Shown here: one piece after another, positions 1 to 6,286 of the stretch
Position numbering within the stretch: position 1 is the stretch's first letter
How the letters are laid out: every line of letters starts with the position of its first letter
NCBI GenBank assembly: GCA_946409855.1
Contig: CAMJXZ010000088.1
Coordinates: 1 to 10,572, forward strand
Reading direction: 5' to 3'
DNA length: 10,572 bases
DNA from: an uncultured Clostridia bacterium
Lineage (GTDB): Bacteria > Bacillota > Clostridia > Christensenellales > Aristaeellaceae
The notes under the pieces: model-generated
Told to the model about the DNA's origin: nothing
Seen by the model: the letters and a program-made list of their open reading frames with translations, nothing else
Database searches by the model: none
Program-made: the position numbers and the translations under genes

Positions 1-38
1 GAAAAAGCGCCAGCCGCTTCCCCGTTCCCCGCGGCGCT
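1..38 (-). terminator. possible terminator of a leftward gene outside the window
   Basis: Read on the minus strand, AGCGCC (38-33) pairs with GGCGCT (11-6), and TTTTC follows at the window edge. The 21-base loop can form further GC pairs. It would fit the end of a transcript entering from the right or a bidirectional terminator, but no minus-strand gene ends here. A competing plus-strand pairing also exists (CCCGTTC 21-27 with GAACGGG 39-45) without a T run, so the call is weak. Confidence 0.28.
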
Positions 39-94
39 GAACGGGAACAAAAAGGCACCCGAAAAATTTCCGGACGCTTTTTTGACCGTTTGTA

Positions 95-123
95 TTGACA
101 AAAAGCAAAACTGCGCGTATTAT
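95..123 (+). promoter_or_regulatory. housekeeping promoter of the tetR-CPBP operon
   Basis: A perfect -35 box TTGACA (95-100) and a -10 box TATTAT (118-123, five of six consensus bases) are separated by exactly 17 bases. Transcription should start near 130, leaving a leader of about 40 bases before the regulator gene. The -10 box overlaps the first of two palindromes, so the promoter is laid out for repression. Confidence 0.8.
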
Positions 124-148
124 AACCATCGTTACATAACGCAAGTTA
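123..148. promoter_or_regulatory. tandem palindromic operator, probably for the adjacent TetR regulator
   Basis: Two copies of TAAC-N4-GTTA lie at 123-134 and 137-148, a 14-base period. The inner halves form a third palindrome, GTTA-CA-TAAC (131-140), so the whole block is symmetric about 135/136. It covers the end of the -10 box, the predicted start point and the early transcript. TetR-family dimers commonly bind such sites, sometimes as paired dimers, and commonly control their own operon. Binding by this protein is inferred from position. Confidence 0.65.
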
Positions 149-170
149 TTTAAGAATGGAGAACCAGCGG

Positions 171-758
171 ATGCCGCCCAAAACGAGGATCACGAAAGAT
201 ATGATCGTTCAGGCAGCCATTGAAGTCGCCAGACAAAGCGGGTATGAGAACATCAACGCCAGAACGGTCTCTGAACAGCTGCACTGTTCCACGCAGCCGG
301 TCATGTACCATTTTTCAACCATTGACGGCATGAAGCGGGCCGTATACGCCCGGGCTGATCAGCTGCACTCAGCGTATATTATGACGATTCCGCCGGATCA
401 GGACCCGGTCCTCGGGATCGGGCTGAACTATATCCGCTTTGCCGTGGAGGAAACGCAGCTGTTCCGCTTCCTGTTTCAGTCCGGATACGCGGAGGGGAAC
501 AGCCTGCTGGAAATGATCGACTCGGAAGCGCTGCTCCCGGTCCTTGCCGCCATGCGGGAAGCCGCCGGCCTGAGCATGGATAAAACCAGGCAGGTATTTC
601 TGACCGTGGCGATGTTTGCGCACGGCTGCGCCAGCATCATCGCCAACAACGGTCTGGAGTATAACGAAGACCTGGCCGCGGAGCATCTGAAACGGGTATG
701 GACCGGCGCTTTGCTTGCGGCTGCACAGGAGGAGAATGAACATGAAGAAACTGTATGA
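171..758 (+). CDS. TetR/AcrR-family transcriptional repressor
   Basis: A 195-residue protein with the usual TetR size and layout. The N-terminal DNA-binding domain spans roughly residues 5-55. It contains the helix-turn-helix region NARTVSEQLHCSTQPVMYHF, where the recognition helix ends in the family-typical YHF, followed by an all-helical ligand and dimer domain. The start at 171 is chosen over an in-frame ATG at 156 because GGAG (158-161) lies 9 bases before 171, while the upstream ATG has no good ribosome binding site and overlaps that GGAG. The last 17 bases overlap the CPBP protease gene, so the two are translationally coupled and probably share a signal. The gene sits behind a TTGACA promoter covered by paired palindromes, which suggests autorepression. 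The ligand is unknown; nothing in the sequence identifies it. Confidence 0.88.
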   Translation: MPPKTRITKDMIVQAAIEVARQSGYENINARTVSEQLHCSTQPVMYHFSTIDGMKRAVYARADQLHSAYIMTIPPDQDPVLGIGLNYIRFAVEETQLFRFLFQSGYAEGNSLLEMIDSEALLPVLAAMREAAGLSMDKTRQVFLTVAMFAHGCASIIANNGLEYNEDLAAEHLKRVWTGALLAAAQEENEHEETV

Positions 759-1500
759 AGAGAAACCGGTACTGTTTGCGGTGCTGTTTATCGTGCTGTA
801 CTGCGCGGTGACCATCCCCATCCGGGGCGAGTACGGCGACGGCAGCATCCAGTCCCTGCTGGGCCTGACCGCCGTTGCCGCCGCCATCGCCGCCGTCAGC
901 AGCCTGATCCCGCTCTGGAAAAGAATCGGCGTCGCCGCCGGACCGCAGAACGTCCGCGCGTGCCTGTACTTCCTGCCCATGATCCTGCTTGCCACCGGCA
1001 ACATCTGGGACGGCTTTGAACCGCACTACAGCGGCGCCGGCTTCTGGTACGCCGCCGGTTCCATGGCCCTGGTCGGCTTCGTGGAGGAGATGATCTTCCG
1101 GGGCTTCCTGTTCCGCGCGCTGCTGAAGAAGGACGGCCCGAAGGCCGCCGTCATCGTATCCGCCGTGACCTTCGGCATCGGCCACATCGTGAACCTCCTG
1201 GCGGGCATGGCCACCGCGGATAACCTGATGATGATCCTCTTCGCCGTAGCCTGGGGCTTCGTTTTCACCATGGTCTACTACAAGTCCGGCAGCCTGATGC
1301 TGTGCATTCTGGTACATGCCGCGGTGGACGTTCTGTCCGTCGCAGCCGCGGAGACCGTCTGGGGCAGCTGGCTCTATATCGGCGCGACCATCGTGATCGG
1401 CGGCGCCTACAGCCTGTATCTGGCGAAGCACGTGGAGACGCCGGCCGTCTTCCGGGCGGACGCCCGGGCGGAACCCGCTTCCGGCCTGCGGAAATCATGA
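742..1500 (+). CDS. CPBP-family intramembrane metalloprotease (CAAX/Abi type)
   Basis: A 252-residue integral membrane protein with several hydrophobic segments (for example about 10-27, 40-58, 75-88, 103-116, 136-156, 163-180 and 184-200). It carries the family's three motifs: EExxxR (E115, E116, R120, in VEEMIFRG), FxxxH (F144, H148) and HxxxD (H192, D196). These polar residues are the predicted metal and catalytic site within the membrane. Bacterial members are linked to bacteriocin self-immunity, membrane-protein processing or signalling; the substrate here is unknown. The start at 742 follows AGGAGG (727-732) with 9-base spacing. ATG 736 is too close to that site, and TTG 715 lacks one. 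The gene overlaps the TetR gene by 17 bases. The C-terminal tail, from about residue 225, is hydrophilic. Confidence 0.9.
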   Translation: MKKLYEEKPVLFAVLFIVLYCAVTIPIRGEYGDGSIQSLLGLTAVAAAIAAVSSLIPLWKRIGVAAGPQNVRACLYFLPMILLATGNIWDGFEPHYSGAGFWYAAGSMALVGFVEEMIFRGFLFRALLKKDGPKAAVIVSAVTFGIGHIVNLLAGMATADNLMMILFAVAWGFVFTMVYYKSGSLMLCILVHAAVDVLSVAAAETVWGSWLYIGATIVIGGAYSLYLAKHVETPAVFRADARAEPASGLRKS

Positions 1501-1539
1501 ACGGCCGATGCCAAAACGGCAAAAAAGGATATCCGAAAA

Positions 1540-1573
1540 GGGGCTGCCGCGGAACAGGAACCGCTGCAGCCCC
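1540..1573. terminator. hairpin at the end of the tetR-CPBP operon, possibly bidirectional
   Basis: GGGGCTGC (1540-1547) pairs perfectly with GCAGCCCC (1566-1573). After one mismatch the stem continues as GCGG/CCGC around an 8-base loop. On the plus strand it is followed by TATATAT, a poor T run. On the minus strand it is followed by TTTT, so it may also stop leftward transcripts from the 1704-2681 gene. It lies 40 bases after the CPBP stop, between two convergent genes. Confidence 0.55.
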
Positions 1574-1607
1574 TATATATCAGGGAATGACATTTGTACG
1601 AAAAGAC

Positions 1608-1635
1608 GCGCGGAAATCAGCGCCCGGAAATCAGC
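1608..1635. repeat. short tandem repeat, two 14-base units
   Basis: GCGCGGAAATCAGC (1608-1621) is followed directly by GCCCGGAAATCAGC (1622-1635), identical at 13 of 14 bases. A third copy of the core CGGAAATCA lies at 1489-1497, at the very end of the CPBP gene. The repeat is in the 203-base gap between convergent genes and no function is evident. Confidence 0.6.
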
Positions 1636-1703
1636 CGCCGAGGGGCGGGGCGGCAGGATTCTGAGAGCCCGCGTGCCCAGTCCGCCGGACAGCGGCTTTC
1701 CCG

Positions 1704-2681
1704 TTACCTTTGCAGCAGTTCGTCGGCCGCGCGGACGGCGGCCCCGTCCGGCAGTTCCCGCGCGGCGTAATCGCGGACGGCCCGGATCAGTTCCCGGTTC
1801 AGCGGGCGGTCCTTCGCGGCAGCGAGGTACGCGGGCAGCAGCCGGTCCGCGCCGGTCAGGCCGGGGCGGGGGCCGCTTTCCAGGGTGATGGCAATCAGGG
1901 AAGAAATCGCGTCAAATTCCTCCTCCGCCACGCCAGCGGCCAGCCTTTCCGCCGCCTCCCCCTTCTGCAGGCAGACGTCGGCGGAATACTGGGGGATGAT
2001 GTCGTTGTCCGCCCCGTTCATCAGCAGCCAGTCCCTGATCTCCCGCGTGTCGGGCAGAAGGAACTGCACGGCGTAGATCCGGCCCCAGCCCCGCAGCTGC
2101 CGGGCCAGGCGGAACAGCCTGTCGTTGCCGCCCTCCACCCGGCCGGCGGACAGATACCGGGCGGCGTAATAGGTGAACTCCTCGTACGCGCCCAGCTCCG
2201 CGTGCACATCCCCGATCCAGGGGATCGAAAAGCCGGCGAGCAGCGTCAGGCCCAGCTTGACCGCCAGCAGGGAGATGCCGTGGGTAATCAGCCCGTCCCC
2301 GAAGTTCAGGACGTGCAGCAGGTTCACCTCCTGCTGATGGACAAAGAGGGTATGATTGATCTCATCGTACAGGCGGACAATGCCGTCCTTCCGGTCGAGC
2401 TCCTCAAAAATGCCCATGATCCGGCCGAAGAAGCTGGCGTTGTTTTCTTTGGAGATCAATTGAAACGCCTCCAGGATCTTCCCCTCCCGCTCCGGGTCCG
2501 GCTGAAGGGGCGCCATGTGGTACAGGGACACCCCGTCCCTTCCCCCGGGAACAAAGCCGGTTTCGCACTGCTCCCCCAGCAAAAAGCCCTCCGGCAGGAC
2601 GCCGTCTTTGAGCTGGGCGGTGATGCGGGCGTAAATGGGCTGATCCGCCTGATTCAGTATTTTCTTTCCGAACAGATCCAT
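1704..2681 (-). CDS. conserved hypothetical protein, helical-repeat-like
   Basis: A 325-residue soluble protein with no signal peptide, mostly helical in appearance. One hydrophobic stretch at about residues 134-150 is probably a buried helix rather than a membrane segment. Residues 188-245 hold a distinctive block, LFRLARQLRGWGRIYAVQFL, then an EIRDWLL-x2-GADN-x8-A-x2-C pattern. From memory, similar GWGRI...WLL...Y.A..C blocks occur in uncharacterised bacterial proteins, perhaps HEAT-like; this is recollection, not a search result. No catalytic motif is visible. The start at 2681 follows a minus-strand AGGAGG (2696-2691) with 9-base spacing. The longer 2735 start is rejected because it would place the promoter inside the coding region. 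The gene has its own promoter and appears monocistronic. Its neighbours give no functional clue. Confidence 0.75.
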   Translation of the reverse strand: MDLFGKKILNQADQPIYARITAQLKDGVLPEGFLLGEQCETGFVPGGRDGVSLYHMAPLQPDPEREGKILEAFQLISKENNASFFGRIMGIFEELDRKDGIVRLYDEINHTLFVHQQEVNLLHVLNFGDGLITHGISLLAVKLGLTLLAGFSIPWIGDVHAELGAYEEFTYYAARYLSAGRVEGGNDRLFRLARQLRGWGRIYAVQFLLPDTREIRDWLLMNGADNDIIPQYSADVCLQKGEAAERLAAGVAEEEFDAISSLIAITLESGPRPGLTGADRLLPAYLAAAKDRPLNRELIRAVRDYAARELPDGAAVRAADELLQR

Positions 2682-2706
2682 GGACAGACACCTCCTTGAC
2701 AGGGAC

Positions 2707-2735
2707 AGTATAGCATAAACCCGGGCGCGGGACAA
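2707..2735 (-). promoter_or_regulatory. promoter of the hypothetical gene
   Basis: On the minus strand, TTGTCC (2735-2730) and TATACT (2712-2707) are 17 bases apart. They lie just upstream of the AGGAGG and start codon at 2681. The -10 box matches five of six consensus bases and the -35 box four of six. Confidence 0.62.
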
Positions 2736-2764
2736 CCGGAGTGCCGGTACAAAAAGGAAACCAT

Positions 2765-2798
2765 AAAACCAGGCGGGCAGTTACCCGCCCGCCTGGTT
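2765..2798 (-). terminator. rho-independent terminator of the aquaporin gene
   Basis: On the minus strand, AACCAGGCGGGC (2798-2787) pairs perfectly with GCCCGCCTGGTT (2778-2767) around an 8-base loop, and the stem runs into a TTTT tract (2768-2765). It lies 27 bases past the aquaporin stop codon and insulates that gene from the hypothetical gene downstream. Confidence 0.8.
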
Positions 2799-2824
2799 CA
2801 TGTGGAAAAACGCTTCCGGCGCCG

Positions 2825-3514
2825 TCACTTGCTTTCCAGCGCCTTGTAGACGACGGCGGCCAGCGCCGCGCCCGCCATGGGGCCGACGATGAACACCCAC
2901 AGGGCGCCCATGGGCGCCGCGTTGCCGCTGAGGGCGACGAACAGGGCAGGGCCGATGGAACGGGCGGGGTTCACGGAGGTGCCCGTCAGGCCGATGCCCA
3001 GGATGTGCACCACCACCAGCGTCAGGCCGATCACCAGGCCGCCGAAGGAGCCGTGATTGGCCTTTTTGCTGGTCACGCCCAGGATGGCGATGACGAAGAT
3101 GAAGGTCAGCACGATTTCCACCAGCAGGCCCGCCACCGCATTGCCGCCCACGCCGGCCAGGCCGTTGGAGCCCAGGCCGCCGGTCATGTCCGTTACATTG
3201 CCCAGGCCGAAGATTGCCTTGAGGACGCCGGCGCCGGCCAGCGCGCCGACGCACTGGGAGATCACGTAGCCGATGAATTCCCTGACGTTCATGCCGCCGC
3301 TCAGCAGCACGCCCAGGGACACAGCGGGGTTGATGTGGCAGCCGGAGATGTTGCCGATGGAGTACGCCATGGCCACGATGGTCAGGCCGAAGGCCAGCGC
3401 CGTCAGGAGATAGCCGCTGCCCGCCGCCGCGTCACAGCCGACCAGCATCGCCGTGCCGCAGCCCAGGATGACCAGGGTGGCCGTGCCGATGCATTCCGCG
3501 AGATACTTTTTCAT
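2825..3514 (-). CDS. aqpZ: aquaporin, AqpZ-like water channel (MIP family)
   Basis: A 229-residue protein, the normal length for bacterial AqpZ, with six transmembrane segments and the two pore half-helices carrying NPA motifs (GCHINPAVS, N62-A64; TSVNPARS, N182-A184). The selectivity-filter positions match water-specific E. coli AqpZ: F42 (ALAFGLT), H170, T179 and R185. Glycerol channels instead have Trp, Gly and Phe at the first three, so passive water flow is the better prediction than glycerol uptake. GCG near residue 19 also matches AqpZ. The start at 3514 follows a minus-strand AGGAGG (3529-3524) with 9-base spacing; the extension to 3592 would include the promoter. The gene has its own promoter and terminator and no visible tie to the sugar operon. 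Confidence 0.93.
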   Translation of the reverse strand: MKKYLAECIGTATLVILGCGTAMLVGCDAAAGSGYLLTALAFGLTIVAMAYSIGNISGCHINPAVSLGVLLSGGMNVREFIGYVISQCVGALAGAGVLKAIFGLGNVTDMTGGLGSNGLAGVGGNAVAGLLVEIVLTFIFVIAILGVTSKKANHGSFGGLVIGLTLVVVHILGIGLTGTSVNPARSIGPALFVALSGNAAPMGALWVFIVGPMAGAALAAVVYKALESK

Positions 3515-3547
3515 AAGAAACCACCTCCTTGTTTTTGATGCCACCAC

Positions 3548-3576
3548 ATTATACGCAAAACCCGCTGAAAGATCAA
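3548..3576 (-). promoter_or_regulatory. promoter of the aquaporin gene
   Basis: On the minus strand a perfect -10 box TATAAT (3553-3548) lies 17 bases after TTGATC (3576-3571). It is 33 bases upstream of the aquaporin start codon, in the gap after the LacI gene. No strong terminator is visible between the LacI stop and this promoter, so some read-through from the repressor gene is possible. Confidence 0.78.
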
Positions 3577-3621
3577 GCAAAAAAGAAAGCATTTACAATT
3601 CGGCGGCCCCGCAGCCATGGG

Positions 3622-4644
3622 TCAGACAGAGGCCCGCTCCACGATGGAGCAGTGGATGATCTCCCGCCGGGGCGGGACGGCGGGGCTGCCGATCATGTCC
3701 ATGATCAGCGCCGCGGCCCGGACGCCGATTTCCGGGGTGGGCAGGGCGATGGTGGTAAGCGGGGGCTGAAGATAGCTGGCGATTTCGCGGTTGTCAAAGC
3801 CAACCACCGCCATATCCCCCGGGATGCGCAGCCCCTGCTCCTGCAGGGTGGCCATGCAGCCGGCGGCCATCAGGTCGTTCATGGCAAAAATGGCGGTAGG
3901 CAGCGGATCCAGCCGCAGGATCGCTCGGGTCTGTTCCCGGCCGGATTCGTATTCCCAGTCGCCGTAGCGGATGTATTCAGAGGAAAGGGGCAGGCCCGCC
4001 TGCTGCATGGCCGTCTGGATGCCCAGCAGCCGCTGGGCGGTGGGATAGGAATGGGGATGCCCGGCGATGACGGCGATGCGCTCGTGCCCCCGGTTCAGCA
4101 GGTAGCGGATCATATCGGCCGCGGAATCCCGGTTGGAATAGGTCACGCAGGTATCTTTCTCGGTGCCGTGGGAATAGGCGTAAACCAGGGGCGTATCCAT
4201 CGGGTTCAGCAGATAATCCAGATGCCGGTCGTGCATGGCCACGTAGATGATGCCGTCCACGTTGGAGGACTTGAGCAGCGCCGCGCCGTCGTTGATGCGC
4301 TGGCGGTAGGTGCCGATCTGTTCATACTGGTTGTACAGCTTCTCCAGCAGATGCAGGTCGTGGAAGATGGTTTTATATCCGCTCCTGGACAGCGTCTCGC
4401 TGATGCCGCTGACTATGGCCGCCACCGGCAGGCCCCGGATATCCTCCACCAGAACCCCGATGGTGTGGGTCTGCCCCAGGCGCAGGGACTTGGCCAGGGT
4501 ATTGGGCGTATAGCTGACCTGGGAGATGGCCCGGAGCACCCGCTCCGTGGTCTCAGGGGAGAGCTTCTTGGTCCCGTTGACCACGTGGGAGACCGTCGCT
4601 GTGGATACGCCCGCCAGCTGCGCTACATCACGAATCGTCGCCAT
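3622..4644 (-). CDS. LacI/GalR-family transcriptional repressor of the sugar operon
   Basis: A 340-residue protein of standard LacI length. Residues 1-22 form the helix-turn-helix (MATIRDVAQLAGVSTATVSH) and residues about 46-57 the hinge helix (TPNTLAKSLRLG). From about 62 onward is a periplasmic-binding-protein-like sugar-sensing and dimerisation domain, including the typical AIFAMNDLMAAG and VVGFDN elements. The start at 4644 gives the canonical N-terminus and follows a weak GGTGA. The longer 4713 start would run through the promoter. The gene is divergent from the transporter and GH127 operon, and CG-centred palindromes lie in both promoter regions. It therefore most likely represses both and is released by the imported sugar or a breakdown product. 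The inducer is not readable from sequence; arabinose or an arabino-oligosaccharide is inferred from the GH127 neighbour. Confidence 0.93.
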   Translation of the reverse strand: MATIRDVAQLAGVSTATVSHVVNGTKKLSPETTERVLRAISQVSYTPNTLAKSLRLGQTHTIGVLVEDIRGLPVAAIVSGISETLSRSGYKTIFHDLHLLEKLYNQYEQIGTYRQRINDGAALLKSSNVDGIIYVAMHDRHLDYLLNPMDTPLVYAYSHGTEKDTCVTYSNRDSAADMIRYLLNRGHERIAVIAGHPHSYPTAQRLLGIQTAMQQAGLPLSSEYIRYGDWEYESGREQTRAILRLDPLPTAIFAMNDLMAAGCMATLQEQGLRIPGDMAVVGFDNREIASYLQPPLTTIALPTPEIGVRAAALIMDMIGSPAVPPRREIIHCSIVERASV

Positions 4645-4665
4645 TTGTTCACCGGCTTTCCAGAG

Positions 4666-4681
4666 GGTTAATCGATTTAAA
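4666..4681. promoter_or_regulatory. probable LacI-family operator in the repressor gene's own leader
   Basis: GGTTAATCGATTTAAA is centred on CG (4673-4674). The core TTAATCGATTTA is palindromic apart from one symmetric pair. The GGTTAA half-site and its distance to the central CG match the site at 4810-4827 exactly. It lies just downstream of the leftward -10 box, which suggests autorepression. Confidence 0.55.
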
Positions 4682-4684
4682 TGT

Positions 4685-4713
4685 ATTATAAAAGAAAATC
4701 GGCGTCCCGTCAA
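4685..4713 (-). promoter_or_regulatory. promoter of the LacI repressor gene
   Basis: On the minus strand TTGACG (4713-4708) and a perfect TATAAT (4690-4685) are 17 bases apart. Transcription should start near 4678, inside the probable operator and about 34 bases before the start codon at 4644. Confidence 0.85.
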
Positions 4714-4767
4714 GCGGACGGTCTCCGATTCATCGCCTGATTTTTGCCAAATAACACAAATTCCATC

Positions 4768-4796
4768 TTGACAAGCAGGATTCAGAATGGTATTGT
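4768..4796 (+). promoter_or_regulatory. promoter of the sugar transporter and GH127 operon
   Basis: A perfect TTGACA (4768-4773) is followed after 17 bases by TATTGT (4791-4796), giving a start near 4803. The imperfect -10 box and the operator directly downstream fit an inducible promoter. Confidence 0.75.
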
Positions 4797-4809
4797 ATAT
4801 ATAGCGGAG

Positions 4810-4827
4810 TGGTTAAACGTATAACCA
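4810..4827. promoter_or_regulatory. LacI-family operator of the sugar operon
   Basis: TGGTTAAACGTATAACCA is an 18-base palindrome with a central CG and only one mismatched pair (16 of 18 bases symmetric), the usual form of a LacI-family operator. It lies about 7 to 24 bases after the predicted transcription start, where bound repressor would block transcription. Confidence 0.78.
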
Positions 4828-4865
4828 TTCATAAACGGGAGAGACGGAATAAAGGAGGAAGAAAC

Positions 4866-6185
4866 ATGAAGAAACTGTTGGCAATCGTACTGTGTCTGGC
4901 GATGACGCTGCCGGCGCTGGCGCTGGCGGAGGGAGACGGCCGCATCCACATCACCTATTCCTTCTGGGGCAACCAGACGGAAGCGGAAAGCGTGCAGCTG
5001 GCGCTGGACGCCTACAACCAGATGCAGGACAAGGTATTCGTGGAGCCCATGCAGATCCCCAACGAGCAGTACACGGAAACGCTGGTCAACTACGCCATCG
5101 CCGACCAGCTGCCGGACTGCGGCATGGTCAATGAAAACGCGGTGCTGTACTTCGCCCGCAACGGCGTCATGGCGGACGTCTCCGATATGTACGAGGGCGA
5201 AAAGCTGCAGCCCATGGACTGCATCACCTTCCGGGACAACGGCATGCCCGTCGGGTATTCCAGCAGCAACGAAATCCTGATCCTGTACTACAACAAGGAT
5301 ATGTTCGACGCCGCGGGCGAGCCCTATCCGTCCGCCGACACCCCCTATACCTGGGATGAATTCGTGGCGGTGGCCAAGCGGCTGACCTTCGACGAAAACG
5401 GCAAACATCCCGGCGAAGAGGGCTTCAACCCCGAGAAGATCGTGCAGTACGGCGCGTTTGTGAACAACTGGACCTGGCAGATGGAAGTCTGGGCCCTGTC
5501 CAACGGCGGCGCCTGGTTCTCCGAGGACGGCAAAGAATGCCTGATCAACAGCCCCGAAGCCATCGAATCCATCCAGAAGGTGGCGGACCTGGCGCTGGTG
5601 GAGCACGTGTCTCCCCTCAACGTCATCCCCGAAGACAACGGCGTGGGCGTGGGCATCGGCAGCAAAACCGTGGCCATGACCACCGACGGCACCTGGCGTC
5701 TGGGCACCGATTTCCCGAACCTGGACATCAACTACGGCATCGCGCCCCTGCCCATGATGAAGAAGGAAATCACCATCTGCACCTCCGGCCTGACCGGCGT
5801 ATTCAGGGGCAAGCACCAGAAGGAAGCCTACGACTTCGTCAAGTGGTACACCCGGGAAGAGAGCAACTGGGATGCACTGGTGCTGACCGGCATCTGGCTG
5901 CCCAAGAGCGAGTATTTCTACACCACCGAAGAAGGCGTCGCCGAATGGCTGGGCAACGAAAAGTATCCCTACAACAAGGACTTTGAGACCGGCAAAAAGG
6001 TGCTGGTGGACTACACCATGAACTACGCCAAGCCCACCTGCTGGTACTTCACCCCCAACACCCAGATCACCACCAACGAAATCCTCTTTACCGCCCTGCA
6101 GAGCGTGTGGAGCGGCGAACGCACCGCGGAAGAAGTCATCAACGAAATCTATCCCGAACTGTGCGAAGCCATCCTGGTGGATTAA
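4866..6185 (+). CDS. ABC transporter sugar-binding protein (CUT1 type, SBP_bac_1)
   Basis: A 439-residue extracytoplasmic solute-binding protein, normal length for the family that captures oligosaccharides for CUT1 importers. An N-terminal signal peptide covers residues 1-21: KK, then a hydrophobic core, then ALALA. Type I signal peptidase would cut before E22. There is no lipobox: the only nearby cysteine, C10, sits inside the hydrophobic core without the needed context. This is unusual if the cell is a monoderm, where such proteins are normally lipid-anchored. The mature protein has the family's usual features, including ILYYNKDMFDAAG and TPYTWDEFVAVAKRL, and many Trp/Tyr residues suited to sugar stacking. 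The start follows AGGAGG (4853-4858) with 7-base spacing. It is the first gene of the LacI-controlled operon. Confidence 0.93.
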   Translation: MKKLLAIVLCLAMTLPALALAEGDGRIHITYSFWGNQTEAESVQLALDAYNQMQDKVFVEPMQIPNEQYTETLVNYAIADQLPDCGMVNENAVLYFARNGVMADVSDMYEGEKLQPMDCITFRDNGMPVGYSSSNEILILYYNKDMFDAAGEPYPSADTPYTWDEFVAVAKRLTFDENGKHPGEEGFNPEKIVQYGAFVNNWTWQMEVWALSNGGAWFSEDGKECLINSPEAIESIQKVADLALVEHVSPLNVIPEDNGVGVGIGSKTVAMTTDGTWRLGTDFPNLDINYGIAPLPMMKKEITICTSGLTGVFRGKHQKEAYDFVKWYTREESNWDALVLTGIWLPKSEYFYTTEEGVAEWLGNEKYPYNKDFETGKKVLVDYTMNYAKPTCWYFTPNTQITTNEILFTALQSVWSGERTAEEVINEIYPELCEAILVD

Positions 6186-6200
6186 TCCTTCCCGTCTGTG

Positions 6201-6233
6201 AATCGGGGGAACGCAGCCGCGTTCCCCCGATTT
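6201..6233 (+). terminator. intercistronic hairpin between binding-protein and permease genes
   Basis: AATCGGGGGAACGC (6201-6214) and GCGTTCCCCCGATT (6219-6232) form a perfect 14-base-pair stem with a four-base loop. Only TTT (6231-6233) follows before AAAA, so termination is probably partial. In sugar ABC operons such hairpins often protect the upstream mRNA or reduce read-through, keeping binding protein in excess over permeases. That role is inferred from position. Confidence 0.7.
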
Positions 6234-6286
6234 AAAACCTGTATTGACGGAACAAAATCCAATTTCCGGAACGGAGGGCCTGCGGC

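Noticed and set aside
1634..1654. A second terminator (GCCGCC/GGCGGC stem) after the hypothetical gene
   Set aside because: The stem is only six base pairs and the minus strand that follows lacks a T run. The 1540-1573 hairpin is a better candidate.
2825..3514. The aquaporin gene as a glycerol facilitator of the sugar locus
   Set aside because: The selectivity residues F42, H170, T179 and R185 are the water type, and the gene has its own promoter and terminator.
2741..3538. A 265-codon plus-strand frame opposite the aquaporin gene
   Set aside because: It is dominated by Gln, Ala, Asp, Gly and His shadow composition, lacks a ribosome binding site and spans a terminator. The minus strand encodes a complete aquaporin.
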